The notes below the pieces were generated by a model that was not told the DNA's origin, searched no databases, and was given only the letters and a program-made list of their open reading frames with translations. A program made the translations under genes and the position numbers. From contig NZ_CDDH01000014.1 of assembly GCF_000819725.1 (NCBI RefSeq), positions 22,056 through 86,055 of the forward strand: a DNA stretch of 64,000 nt, written 5' to 3'. This DNA is from Aeromonas australiensis (lineage in GTDB: Bacteria > Pseudomonadota > Gammaproteobacteria > Enterobacterales > Aeromonadaceae). Positions 40,054-49,197 of this stretch are shown piece after piece (positions within the stretch are counted from its first letter, which is position 1; every line of letters begins with the position of its first letter).

Positions 40054-40102
40054 GGGATTCAGGATTCAGGATTCAGGATTCAGGATTCAGGATTCAGGAT
40101 TC
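40054..40102 (-). repeat. Heptanucleotide tandem repeat before rfbD
   Basis: Six exact copies of AGGATTC (plus strand 40061-40102) preceded by one copy with a mismatch (GGGATTC, 40054-40060). It fills half of the 96-base gap between rfbB and rfbD. A 7-base unit is not a multiple of three, but the repeat is outside both reading frames. Confidence 0.95.
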
Positions 40103-40140
40103 GATTAACCATTAACGAGTCCCGAATAACAAATCACCAA

Positions 40141-41277
40141 TCACTCATTACCATATTGCTGCTCAATCCAGGACTGGTAGGCACCGCTCTTGACGTTATT
40201 CACCCACTGCTGATTATCCAGATACCACTGCACGGTTTTGCGAATACCGGATTCAAAGGTCTCTTGCGGTTGCCAAGCAAGCTCACTGCTCATCTTGGTC
40301 GCATCGATGGCATAGCGGCGATCGTGGCCGGGGCGATCCGCCACATAGGTGATTTGATCGCGGTAGCTTTTCCCCCTCATCCCTGACCCTTCTCCCGCAA
40401 GGGGAGAAGGGGATAAGGGCACCATCTCGTCCAGCAGATCGCAGATGGCGTGTACCACCTCCAGATTCTGCTTCTCGTTGTGACCGCCGATGTTGTAGGT
40501 CTCCCCGACCACGCCAGTGGTCACCACCTTGTAGAGCGCGCGCGCGTGGTCTTCCACATAGAGCCAGTCACGGATCTGGTCGCCCTTGCCATAGACAGGT
40601 AACGGCTTGCCATCCAGCGCGTTAAGAATGACCAGCGGGATCAGCTTCTCGGGGAAGTGGTACGGGCCGTAGTTGTTGGAGCAGTTGGTGACCATGGTCG
40701 GCAGGCCGTAGGTGCGGCGCCAGGCGCGCACCAGATGGTCGCTGGAAGCCTTGGAGGCAGAATAGGGACTGCTGGGGGCATAGGGGGTGGTTTCGGTGAA
40801 TAAAGGCAGTGATTGGTTATTGGTTAATGGTGAATGGTTGAATTCATCGGGGTGTGGCAGATCCCCATACACCTCGTCGGTGGAGATATGGTGGAAGCGG
40901 AAGGCCGCCTTGCGTACCTCGTCCAGGCCGTTCCAGTAAGCGCGAGCCGCTTCCAGCAACATATAGGTGCCGACGATATTGGTCTCGATAAAGTCAGCCG
41001 GCCCTGTGATGGAGCGATCAACATGACTCTCGGCGGCCAGATGCATCACAGCATCCGGCTGGTGCAAGGCAAACACCCGATCCAGCTCGGCGCGATTGCA
41101 GATATCTACTTGCTCAAACGCATAACGCTCGCTTGACGAGACATCGGCCAGGGATTCCAGATTGCCGGCATAGGTGAGTTTATCGAGATTGATAACAGAA
41201 TCTTGGGTATCACGGATGATATGGCGCACCACGGCAGAGCCGATAAAGCCGGCACCGCCGGTCACGAGGATTTTCAT
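40141..41277 (-). CDS. rfbB: dTDP-glucose 4,6-dehydratase with in-frame insertions
   Basis: Second step of dTDP-rhamnose synthesis, an NAD-dependent extended SDR. About 378 residues against roughly 355-361 usually. Motifs: [40 protein letters not shown] and the catalytic [15 protein letters not shown]. Two extra segments are visible against E. coli Rfb[12 protein letters not shown] (40810-40842) before LPLFTETT, and [15 protein letters not shown] (40372-40416) between DEMVP and KSYRDQ. The second is encoded by a DNA palindrome. The frame stays open, and the rest of the protein is intact, so it may be functional. The ATG at 41277 follows the galU stop by one base. Confidence 0.95.
   Translation of the reverse strand: MKILVTGGAGFIGSAVVRHIIRDTQDSVINLDKLTYAGNLESLADVSSSERYAFEQVDICNRAELDRVFALHQPDAVMHLAAESHVDRSITGPADFIETNIVGTYMLLEAARAYWNGLDEVRKAAFRFHHISTDEVYGDLPHPDEFNHSPLTNNQSLPLFTETTPYAPSSPYSASKASSDHLVRAWRRTYGLPTMVTNCSNNYGPYHFPEKLIPLVILNALDGKPLPVYGKGDQIRDWLYVEDHARALYKVVTTGVVGETYNIGGHNEKQNLEVVHAICDLLDEMVPLSPSPLAGEGSGMRGKSYRDQITYVADRPGHDRRYAIDATKMSSELAWQPQETFESGIRKTVQWYLDNQQWVNNVKSGAYQSWIEQQYGNE
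40372..40416. repeat. Palindromic REP-like insertion inside rfbB
   Basis: 45 bases (15 codons) absent from E. coli RfbB. They contain a perfect 10-bp inverted repeat, CCCTTCTCCC at 40387-40396 and its complement at 40402-40411, with a 5-base loop GCAAG. It resembles the C-rich palindromic repeats (CCCTCTCCC..GGGAGAGGG type) scattered between genes in many proteobacteria. Confidence 0.75.
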
Positions 41278-41278
41278 A

Positions 41279-42208
41279 TTACACATTAACCTTTTTTGTT
41301 TTTTTTGAAGTTAGGGAATTGATATAGTCAGTCACTGACTGACCAATTTCATTGTGCCTCACGGCATATGATATATTAGCCTTCATATAACCAGCTTTAT
41401 TACCACAGTCGTGGGACTGCCCTGTCATATGAAATGCATCAACTATCTCTTGCTCAATCAACATGGCAATCGCATCGGTCAACTGGATCTCATTACCAGC
41501 TCCGGGAAGCGTCTTTTTGAGCAAAGGCCAGATATTATTGCTCAACACATAACGGCCAACGACGGCCAGGTTGCTGGGGGCTTCATCAATATCCGGTTTT
41601 TCAACCAAGCCAGTAATGGGTGCGGATTGACCAGGCTGCAACTTGACCTGATTGCAATCGGCTATCCCATATTTATCGGTATCGGTCAGTGGCACTGGCT
41701 CAACCATTACCTGGCTTTGTCCAGTCAACTTGTAACGCACCAACATGGCAGCCAAATTTTCGGTGTGTTGATCGGCAGTATATTCGTCCAGAATCACATC
41801 AGGCAAAACAACGGCGAACGGTTCATCACCAATGACCGGATAGGCACACAAAATGGCATGGCCTAATCCTTTGGCTTCTCCTTGACGCACATGCATGATG
41901 GTCACATCTTTCGGACAAATATTCTGTATCTCGTCAAGCAGCTTTCGTTTAACGCGAGACTCGAGGGTCGCCTCCAGTTCAAAAGAAGTATCAAAATGGT
42001 TTTCGATAGCATTTTTTGAGGAGTGAGTCACCAGAACAATCTCTTTTATTCCGGCAGCCACACACTCGTTTACCACATATTGGATAAGCGGCTTATCCAC
42101 GATCGGTAACATCTCTTTCGGAATAGCCTTGGTGGCAGGCAACATTCGGGTACCCAGTCCGGCTACAGGTATGACAGCCTTTCGTACCAAAAAATTTTCA
42201 TTAGGCAT
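41279..42208 (-). CDS. galU: UTP-glucose-1-phosphate uridylyltransferase
   Basis: Makes UDP-glucose, the precursor of UDP-glucuronate (via Ugd) and of glucose donors. The 309 residues match Gal[21 protein letters not shown] (about 11-30), [18 protein letters not shown], and [14 protein letters not shown] tail ends in a Lys-rich [10 protein letters not shown]. Placed upstream of rfbB in the capsule operon; a housekeeping galU elsewhere is possible. Confidence 0.95.
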   Translation of the reverse strand: MPNENFLVRKAVIPVAGLGTRMLPATKAIPKEMLPIVDKPLIQYVVNECVAAGIKEIVLVTHSSKNAIENHFDTSFELEATLESRVKRKLLDEIQNICPKDVTIMHVRQGEAKGLGHAILCAYPVIGDEPFAVVLPDVILDEYTADQHTENLAAMLVRYKLTGQSQVMVEPVPLTDTDKYGIADCNQVKLQPGQSAPITGLVEKPDIDEAPSNLAVVGRYVLSNNIWPLLKKTLPGAGNEIQLTDAIAMLIEQEIVDAFHMTGQSHDCGNKAGYMKANISYAVRHNEIGQSVTDYINSLTSKKTKKVNV

Positions 42209-42234
42209 GTAATATCTCGTGCAGGTTATAGTTA

Positions 42235-43260
42235 TCAGTTTGCCAAAGAATAAGCATATAGTTTCGCATTATTGGCTAGCTCAGCTCGTTTCTTTTCTTT
42301 ATTAATCAGTAATGTTATTGCATCAACCCAGCGTTTGGGGTCGTTCTCCAACAGAATGCCGTTGATGTTTTGTTCGATAAAATCGTTATAGGGAGCGCAA
42401 TTGCTATATACACCCACAGCGCCCATTCTGACAAAGTCATAAAATTTTACAGGACCACGTGCCAAATTAAAATCAGAGTCAAGCAGCGGCGCCAATCCGA
42501 TATCCAACTGATGGGTCTTGGTATACGCAAGATAATTTTGCCAACTCATTGGATGCAGCACTGAAACTCTTGGCAGGTCGCGATAATATTTATAGATATC
42601 ATGCTCGCCAAAAATTTCAAAGCTGGCACTAGGGCAGGCTTCCAATACCCCCTCGACGATTTGCCGCAGCCAGTACTTCTCTTCCCGATGAGAGCTTGAA
42701 CCATGATAAGCTATTCTCACTGGTTTTCTTTTTTCAAGAAGTAATGGCGATGGTTTTGCGGAAACTATTTCCGGGTTAAGGTGGGAATATTTTTTAGCCA
42801 AATAAGCTGTAGATACCCAGATATCATCACAGTGCTGCGTGATCCATCGATGTTGAGCTGCCGAGCGCCTTATTATCTTGCTGCGATACTCTTTCGGTAA
42901 CGTAGATAGAGCCGTCGGGTCAAAAAGGTCGTCATCCATGAAATAAACTATTCGGGAGCATCTGTCGATATATCTTTCTATATGCTGTTGCCACTTCGGA
43001 GAGATAAATCGAATAATGACAAGAGCAGATCCTTCCGGAATAGGGATTTCAGGGGAAACAAGAATGTCAACGCATTGACATCTTGCATCAGGAAATCGAC
43101 TGGCAATAGCCGATTCAAAATAGGCCAATGTAGGGGATTTCCCTTCATGTAATATAAACAATCGCTCACTGTCAATTTCAGAGCTTTGCTGGCTGCCATA
43201 ACTCTGTTTATTGAGTTTAAGATAGGGCTTGAATAGTTTCCTGCGAATTAATTCATCCAT
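42235..43260 (-). CDS. Glycosyltransferase of the GT-B (GT1/GT4-like) type
   Basis: Capsule glycosyltransferase, 341 residues, cytoplasmic with no membrane helix. The C-terminal half looks like a GT4 nucleotide-sugar-binding domain: [18 protein letters not shown] (about 177), FEIFGEHDI, and [20 protein letters not shown] followed by [19 protein letters not shown] (about 270-295), where the usual E-x7-E is less clear. Its start overlaps the end of the upstream gene by 13 bases, so it is coupled. Donor and linkage cannot be assigned. Confidence 0.75.
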   Translation of the reverse strand: MDELIRRKLFKPYLKLNKQSYGSQQSSEIDSERLFILHEGKSPTLAYFESAIASRFPDARCQCVDILVSPEIPIPEGSALVIIRFISPKWQQHIERYIDRCSRIVYFMDDDLFDPTALSTLPKEYRSKIIRRSAAQHRWITQHCDDIWVSTAYLAKKYSHLNPEIVSAKPSPLLLEKRKPVRIAYHGSSSHREEKYWLRQIVEGVLEACPSASFEIFGEHDIYKYYRDLPRVSVLHPMSWQNYLAYTKTHQLDIGLAPLLDSDFNLARGPVKFYDFVRMGAVGVYSNCAPYNDFIEQNINGILLENDPKRWVDAITLLINKEKKRAELANNAKLYAYSLAN

Positions 43261-45281
43261 GGCAACACCATATTAGGAGCTCTGCTTAGAGAGAAATCAG
43301 GACGTTCATAACTCAAGTTAGGGTTATAGGCAGGATCGTGTTTCAGCACACCATCCCATCGCGTTCTCATATATCGCAACTCAGATTTTGCTCGTCTCTG
43401 CTGTTGTATTGATACATCTTTACCGCGGGAAATAGACTCATGATGATACAGTTCAGCAAAAGGCGTCCAGACTACTCGCCAGCCGGCCTCTCGCACTCTG
43501 AGGCAATAATCGACGTCATTAAACGCTATCGGCAAATTCGTTTCATCAAGTCCACCGAGCGCAATATATAAATCTTTATGAGTCAATAAACAGGCCGCCG
43601 TCACAGCTGACAGCTCTTGAGCACTGACAGCCCGCCGCTGGTATCCGGGATCGTTTGCGGACAAACCATTATGAAGGTGATCTGCACAACCGCCAGGTCC
43701 GACAGCATCGCCGGCATGCTGGATCAAACCATTTCCGTAATAGAGCTTTGCACCGACGACGCCCACACCAGGACGCAATAAATGGGAAACCATTTCATCC
43801 AGCCAGTCAGCGCTGATCACCTCGGTATCATTATTCAGCAAGCAGACCAGGTCACCACGTGCTTTGCTTACCGCCAGGTTATTGATGGCTGAATAGTTAA
43901 ACGGATGATCATAAGAAATCACCCTGACGCCATAAACCTGTTCGATATGGGCAAGGTAAGCAAGGGTCTCCTCGTCGTCGCTCTGATTATCCATCACCAT
44001 AACATCCATATTGGTGTAATGGGTTTTGTTGATCAGGCTTTCAATACAGGGGCGTAAATGAGCAAGACCATTTCGGGTGGGGATAATCACAGAGACCAAT
44101 GGCAATTGCGTTGGCAATGGCCAGTGCCAACGACATATCCCATGAGGTGCAGCCCCAATGCTCACTCCTGATGGCAGTAAATTCTCTTTCTCTTTCAGTG
44201 AGTCATAATCATTTGAAAGCAACGCACTTGCAGGCAGATGCATCATCAATGACGGAATATGGGCAATCTGGTTTGGCTCACACTGTTGTGCCAACTGTAG
44301 CCACCACTGATAGCATGCCGCCGCATCAAAGGGGATTTGGCTTGCGCCTTGTTCACGCCACAAGCCACACCAGCCAATATAGTTTTGGCTCTGCAGCAGT
44401 GTTTCATTCCAGTCAGGTTTAAAGTTGGGAGAGTGACGTTTGCCTCTCTCGTCAAGCAGGTCATGGTCCCCGTATAGCCATAAACAATCCGGATCCTGGC
44501 GTAACTGATGGGCCACCCAGAATAGGGCGCTGGGGGACACCAGGGCACCCGCAGGCAACGCCCACTGCCACTCGTCGCCAGGCTGACTGGGGATATCTGA
44601 GGATGCGCCATGCTCCTGCAGCCTGATGTGACTTGCCGGATAACAGAGTGCCTGGATGCTATCCAGGGTCTGCTGGCGGCTCTGGTCACTCTTTTCGCCA
44701 ACAAGATGAAAACAGACACGTGGCAATGAGTCCCAACGTGCCAACAGGCCTTCAATCAGCTTGTACTCGGCGGGTTCCAAGGTATGGAAGTTTGCTAGCC
44801 ACTCTTCATAGCTATCGAGCGGCTTGTCGTCACGTACTCTACCGACAAGTTGGTAAGCCTGCTGCAGATCCGTGAGCCACAAATGCCATGAGAGGCCCAA
44901 CCTTTTACGTCTGGAGTTCGACAGGCGTCGATAAAAGGGCAAGACCCGGCGCAATCGACGCCAGAGACTCTCAATAGGAGAGACACAACGAAGCTCGCTA
45001 ATCTCTACATGGCAATCCGCGCCTTTGCTGCTGGCCAGCAAAGAGAGATGGCAGGCTCCCGAGGGCAGATAGACCAGCTCCTGCAAGGTGCCACGGCGAG
45101 TGACCGGCAACACTTGTTCGTGCCATCTCCCCTGCCCGCACTGCCAGCACAGACGAGTCTCCCCTCGTGGTTGGCTCGCCACGATTGTCCCCCGGAGCAG
45201 GAGCCAGCCAGAGTGGCACGAAAAAGCGTCAGGCAATGCCAGAGGTTGCCAATGACCATCGTTATACATATATAAATTCAC
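43248..45281 (-). CDS. Tandem GT2 glycosyltransferase with a degenerate first domain
   Basis: Protein of 677 residues. The C-terminal GT2 domain (about 393-625) is intact: LVSVIIPTRNGLAHLRPCIE, DVMVMDNQSDDEETLAYL, the acidic motif VCLLNNDTEVISADW, and VTAACLLTHKDLYIALGGLD with NDVDYCLRVREAGW. The first 390 residues keep the outline of another GT2 of the capsule type (YEEWLANFHTLEP, then YGDHDLLDERGKRH and FKPDWNETLLQSQNYIG). However, the place of the catalytic DxD reads QWALPAGALVS, so the first domain is probably inactive. An N-terminal beta-rich stretch (about 1-110) is unassigned. It is followed by a coupled GT gene. Confidence 0.8.
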   Translation of the reverse strand: MNLYMYNDGHWQPLALPDAFSCHSGWLLLRGTIVASQPRGETRLCWQCGQGRWHEQVLPVTRRGTLQELVYLPSGACHLSLLASSKGADCHVEISELRCVSPIESLWRRLRRVLPFYRRLSNSRRKRLGLSWHLWLTDLQQAYQLVGRVRDDKPLDSYEEWLANFHTLEPAEYKLIEGLLARWDSLPRVCFHLVGEKSDQSRQQTLDSIQALCYPASHIRLQEHGASSDIPSQPGDEWQWALPAGALVSPSALFWVAHQLRQDPDCLWLYGDHDLLDERGKRHSPNFKPDWNETLLQSQNYIGWCGLWREQGASQIPFDAAACYQWWLQLAQQCEPNQIAHIPSLMMHLPASALLSNDYDSLKEKENLLPSGVSIGAAPHGICRWHWPLPTQLPLVSVIIPTRNGLAHLRPCIESLINKTHYTNMDVMVMDNQSDDEETLAYLAHIEQVYGVRVISYDHPFNYSAINNLAVSKARGDLVCLLNNDTEVISADWLDEMVSHLLRPGVGVVGAKLYYGNGLIQHAGDAVGPGGCADHLHNGLSANDPGYQRRAVSAQELSAVTAACLLTHKDLYIALGGLDETNLPIAFNDVDYCLRVREAGWRVVWTPFAELYHHESISRGKDVSIQQQRRAKSELRYMRTRWDGVLKHDPAYNPNLSYERPDFSLSRAPNMVLPWMN

Positions 45282-45357
45282 AACCTGAGGGGGACATTGA
45301 AAGAGTCCGCCACATCAGTGGCAGACCATGGATAATAGAATTAAAAAGTAACAGCAG

Positions 45358-46260
45358 TTATTTAATCAGCTTTTTGAGACTAGTCGCTAACCAGGAGTTA
45401 TTGGACTCCTTCCTCTCTGCAGGCAAGGCGGCTAATTGTTCACTCAGTTTTATCATTTCGGCCTTTACTTGGGGAGCCAATGCCGCGGCCAGCAGACATT
45501 GCTCGTCATTGCGATCATGCGCCTCAAAATAAGCCTTATGTTTGACTCGATTGGCAGTTGCAGCACTGCCTCGCAGGTACTTGCCGAGCAAAAACTCTTC
45601 CAATGATTTGACGGCATAGTGATTGACTCGCACTCCATGCCAGAGTACCTCTGCACTGACGCCATAACCATGTTTGGGATGCAATACTAAGTCGCTACCT
45701 TGTACATCGATATAACGGCCATAACGCAGGTCGGCATAATGGGGATTAAAAAAACGCTCGGCACGTGCAGGCCTCACAATGCTTTTAAAATTATGATTGA
45801 CATTAAAAGTACGTGGTGCGCGTTTGATAAAACGCTCTATCACTAACCCTTCATTGGCAAATATTTCGCCACTCGAACCAAAATTCGCCCAGTTCAAAGC
45901 AACAGCACTGACACTCTCATCGGTAAACCAGCGTGAAAATGTGGCAGTTAATTGTTCTTGCTCCAAAGGCTGCAAAAATTCGTCAGCATCGATAAATGCC
46001 AAGAGATCGACATCACGTGGACAGATACGTAGTATTCTTTCATAAGCTGGTAGTTGTGGTTTTTGTGAGCCAACAGTAGGGAAATCTAAAACAGTGACAA
46101 ATCCGAGCTTGGCCAAACCACCAAGCAGCTCACGTGTCCCATCATTGCTACCATTGTCAGCAATGATAAAACCGCTTACACCAAGCATGCGATGATAGGC
46201 AATCCACTCTAATAACGCATCCAGTTCATTTTTGACAATTGCGGCAATAAATAATTTCAA
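45358..46260 (-). CDS. GT2/GT92-like glycosyltransferase
   Basis: Glycosyltransferase of 300 residues in the Glyco_tranf_2_4 group. It starts MKLFIAAIVKNELDALLEWI and has IADNGSNDGTRELL (about 34), the acidic metal motif LLAFIDADEFLQP (about 86-98), VALNWANFGSSG, and NVNHNFKSIVRP followed by HPKHGYG. No membrane helix. Separated by about 65-80 bases from its neighbours in the operon. Sugar specificity unknown. Confidence 0.8.
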   Translation of the reverse strand: MKLFIAAIVKNELDALLEWIAYHRMLGVSGFIIADNGSNDGTRELLGGLAKLGFVTVLDFPTVGSQKPQLPAYERILRICPRDVDLLAFIDADEFLQPLEQEQLTATFSRWFTDESVSAVALNWANFGSSGEIFANEGLVIERFIKRAPRTFNVNHNFKSIVRPARAERFFNPHYADLRYGRYIDVQGSDLVLHPKHGYGVSAEVLWHGVRVNHYAVKSLEEFLLGKYLRGSAATANRVKHKAYFEAHDRNDEQCLLAAALAPQVKAEMIKLSEQLAALPAERKESNNSWLATSLKKLIK

Positions 46261-46324
46261 AATAAGCGCTCAGTGAAAAAATTAAAATTTAAGCTGGGGA
46301 CGACATCGTCAGCTTCTAAATATA

Positions 46325-47524
46325 TTAATCAGAGCCAAAAAGATCTCGTGTATACACCTTGTTATCAACATCAGCTAAGTCAGTAGCCATTCGATTACAT
46401 AAAATAATATCACTAATAGATTTAAAATAAGTTAAATCCTGGACTACAGGATAGTCCAAGTAATGTTCGTCATTGATGGTTGGTTCAAAGACCACGACCT
46501 CGATGCCTTTTGCTCTGATTCGCTTCATGATGCCCAAAATGGCAGATGAGCGAAAGTTATCTGACCCGGCCTTCATCACCAAACGATGGATGCCCACTAC
46601 CTTGGGGTTGCGGCGAATAATGCTGTCGGCAATAAAGTCTTTGCGGGTGGTATTGGCATCGACAATGGCGCGGATCAGGTTGTTGGGCACCTTGTTATAG
46701 TTGGCAAGCAACTGCTTGGTATCTTTGGGCAGGCAATAACCACCATAACCAAAAGAGGGATTGTTGTAGTGACTACCGATACGGGGATCAAGGCCAATCC
46801 CTTCAATAATCTGGCGACTATCAAGACCGTGAGACTGGGCATAGGTATCCAGCTCGTTGAAATAGGCCACCCGCATCGCCAGATAGGTGTTGGCAAACAG
46901 CTTGATAGCCTCAGCTTCCGCACTGCCCGTCAGCAATACAGGAATATCCGGCTTGATGGCCCCCTCTTGCAACAGGTCGGCAAAACGTTGGGCCCGCTCG
47001 CTGCACTCACCCACCACAATGCGAGAGGGATGCAGGTTGTCATATACTGCCTTGCCCTCGCGTAAGAACTCCGGGGAGAAGATCAGATTCTCGGTACCCA
47101 ACTCACGACGCATCCGCTCGGTAAAGCCTACCGGAATGGTGGACTTGATCACCATTAATGCTTCTGGGTTGATGGCCATCACATCACGGATCACTGCCTC
47201 AACCGTGCTGGTATTGAAGTTGTTGGTATCAGGATCATAGTCGGTTGGGGTAGCGATAATAACAACATCGGCAAACACATATGCTTCATACTTATTGACT
47301 GTAGCTTTAAGCTTTAGTTTTTTAGTAGATAAATAGACCTCAAGTTCAGGGTCATATATAGGTGATTTGTGCTCATTAATCAATGAAACCTTATCACTGG
47401 AAATGTCCAGCATCATGACATTGTTATGTTGAGACAAAACGACTGCGTTTGCTAAACCAACATAACCAATGCCAACGATGGCAATATTTTTCTCAATCAC
47501 TTTAGGTGTATTACATGGTTGCAT
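46325..47524 (-). CDS. ugd: UDP-glucose 6-dehydrogenase
   Basis: Oxidises UDP-glucose to UDP-glucuronate with two NAD+, supplying glucuronic acid to the capsule. The 399 residues match the short Ugd type: [17 protein letters not shown] (about 14-30), [32 protein letters not shown], the catalytic Cys in [16 protein letters not shown] (about 260) and KSTVPVGT-like segments. The N-terminal dozen residues ([12 protein letters not shown]) are extra and poorly conserved; a downstream start is possible. Five bases after the hydrolase gene. Confidence 0.95.
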   Translation of the reverse strand: MQPCNTPKVIEKNIAIVGIGYVGLANAVVLSQHNNVMMLDISSDKVSLINEHKSPIYDPELEVYLSTKKLKLKATVNKYEAYVFADVVIIATPTDYDPDTNNFNTSTVEAVIRDVMAINPEALMVIKSTIPVGFTERMRRELGTENLIFSPEFLREGKAVYDNLHPSRIVVGECSERAQRFADLLQEGAIKPDIPVLLTGSAEAEAIKLFANTYLAMRVAYFNELDTYAQSHGLDSRQIIEGIGLDPRIGSHYNNPSFGYGGYCLPKDTKQLLANYNKVPNNLIRAIVDANTTRKDFIADSIIRRNPKVVGIHRLVMKAGSDNFRSSAILGIMKRIRAKGIEVVVFEPTINDEHYLDYPVVQDLTYFKSISDIILCNRMATDLADVDNKVYTRDLFGSD

Positions 47525-47529
47525 TGGTG

Positions 47530-49197
47530 TTATACCATAATTGCTCTAGATATACGGTGATTGGAATTTTTTAAGAACACCTCAATGAAGTCAGGTGCGT
47601 CTGAAAAGCTTTTAGAATGTATACTAAAACCTGCACGAGAATTAATTCCACGGCTTTCCATATCAGCTCTTTCAAATCGACTAACAGTTACATCATTATT
47701 ATTTTTTATGCTGAACGCAGATATATCAATGTAATTTTTCGGATGGTTTCTGTCATATACCCAGCCATATATAACACCATCTACAATTCTTTCAACATTA
47801 AAGTGAATAAATTGCGGTTGCAATAACATGCCTGAGTTATTGAGATGCTCCTTTGTGTGATGCTCTACCGCATATACACGGGTACTATTAACTAATATCG
47901 GCATATATATATTTAGCGGCAAGCTAAATGCACTGTAACCATCTCTCTTTCCTGCAGACTTCAAATCACCTCTAAATTTGTCGCTCAAGATTTTATAATG
48001 CGGAAGTGATTTATCCTTAAAATAAATATGAACGGTTGCTGCTTCTTTAAGTTCTTTATTGATACACCAACCAAAGAGGTTTTCTCCATCATATCTATCA
48101 AGATATCCCTCTATATGTACAGGACTATATTTTTCTTGCGGATAAACCTTAGTAGTGAGCTCATCGTAAATACTCTTCAACGAGACAATCTCTGACATTT
48201 CAAGATGTTCAATACCAAAGCGATAAATACTTTCCTCGATCAACTTCAATAATTTTTCACACTCCCCAGGTAGAAAAACTATATCGAGAAAACGCTTGGC
48301 AGAACGATAATGAAGATGTTTCTCCAAGGCCAGAGAGAAACACTTTTTCGATAATTCTTGATCTGTAAGAATATTTGACACAGCAATGCAATATAATACG
48401 GTATGATGCAAGCCGTCCATACCCTCTAATTTTAGAGGTTCTCGACAGACACCATCAACATTTTCTGGATAAAATAACTGGTGTAGTATTTCATATTGAG
48501 CTGAAGGTAAATGGAATGGTTTAAAGATTTTTTCTACATGTTTTACTGCTAAATTTGTGTCTTCAACAAATACTCGGAGTGCCATTTTACTTGCTAGAAT
48601 GGCCGTCAAGGTATGGTTGCAACCCCATAAGTGTCTGCATGTTGCATTATTTGATGTTCTTAATCTCTGGTGGGTTAGTATGTCACTAATCATACTGTCA
48701 CCATGTAAGATGACTTTCTCAATGTTAGAGTTTATTATTCTATCTTCAAATTGATTATAAATAGCTACATGTTGATTTCGATACTCTTTCGCTAAAAAAG
48801 ACTCTGAGTAAAGTGGTATGCTTGGACCTAAAGCTAGAATTTTATTTACATTCAAAAGTGTTCCATAAAGGAGGGCGCCATAGCCCCCCATAGAACAGCC
48901 TAGAGTTATTACCTGTATATTTTCACCGGGTAACTCCTGTAGGATTTCATTAATATGATGGATGGTTTCTTCTAGACTGTCACCCAGACCATGAATACCT
49001 TGATGATAATATTCTTCAGCAGTGGTATTCAAATATATCTGGTGATAATCGTTATGTGAAAAACTCCGAATATAATTGAATTTTCCTTTAGGGGTATTAA
49101 AGCCAGAAAAACAAATAACACACAGATTGCTATTACTAACAACCTTTACTTTACAGTAATCACCAATATCTTTTTCAGCTATCAATTGTCCCATCAT
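47530..49197 (-). CDS. Alpha/beta-hydrolase-fold capsule protein with C-terminal GW modules
   Basis: Protein of 555 residues, not recognised as a named family. The N-terminal 200 residues look like an alpha/beta hydrolase: [18 protein letters not shown], the nucleophile elbow [13 protein letters not shown] (Ser near 105), and [10 protein letters not shown]. The C-terminal part has two related beta-type modules, [20 protein letters not shown] (about 357-440) and [20 protein letters not shown] (about 466-545). These are like two modules at the N-terminus of the neighbouring glycosyltransferase. Its ATG overlaps that gene's stop (ATGA). A role in acylating, deacetylating or releasing capsule glycan is possible but unproven. 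Very AT-rich. Confidence 0.7.
   Translation of the reverse strand: MMGQLIAEKDIGDYCKVKVVSNSNLCVICFSGFNTPKGKFNYIRSFSHNDYHQIYLNTTAEEYYHQGIHGLGDSLEETIHHINEILQELPGENIQVITLGCSMGGYGALLYGTLLNVNKILALGPSIPLYSESFLAKEYRNQHVAIYNQFEDRIINSNIEKVILHGDSMISDILTHQRLRTSNNATCRHLWGCNHTLTAILASKMALRVFVEDTNLAVKHVEKIFKPFHLPSAQYEILHQLFYPENVDGVCREPLKLEGMDGLHHTVLYCIAVSNILTDQELSKKCFSLALEKHLHYRSAKRFLDIVFLPGECEKLLKLIEESIYRFGIEHLEMSEIVSLKSIYDELTTKVYPQEKYSPVHIEGYLDRYDGENLFGWCINKELKEAATVHIYFKDKSLPHYKILSDKFRGDLKSAGKRDGYSAFSLPLNIYMPILVNSTRVYAVEHHTKEHLNNSGMLLQPQFIHFNVERIVDGVIYGWVYDRNHPKNYIDISAFSIKNNNDVTVSRFERADMESRGINSRAGFSIHSKSFSDAPDFIEVFLKNSNHRISRAIMV

Noticed and set aside
40054..40102. CRISPR array
   Set aside because: The repeat unit is 7 bases with no spacers; it is a simple tandem repeat.
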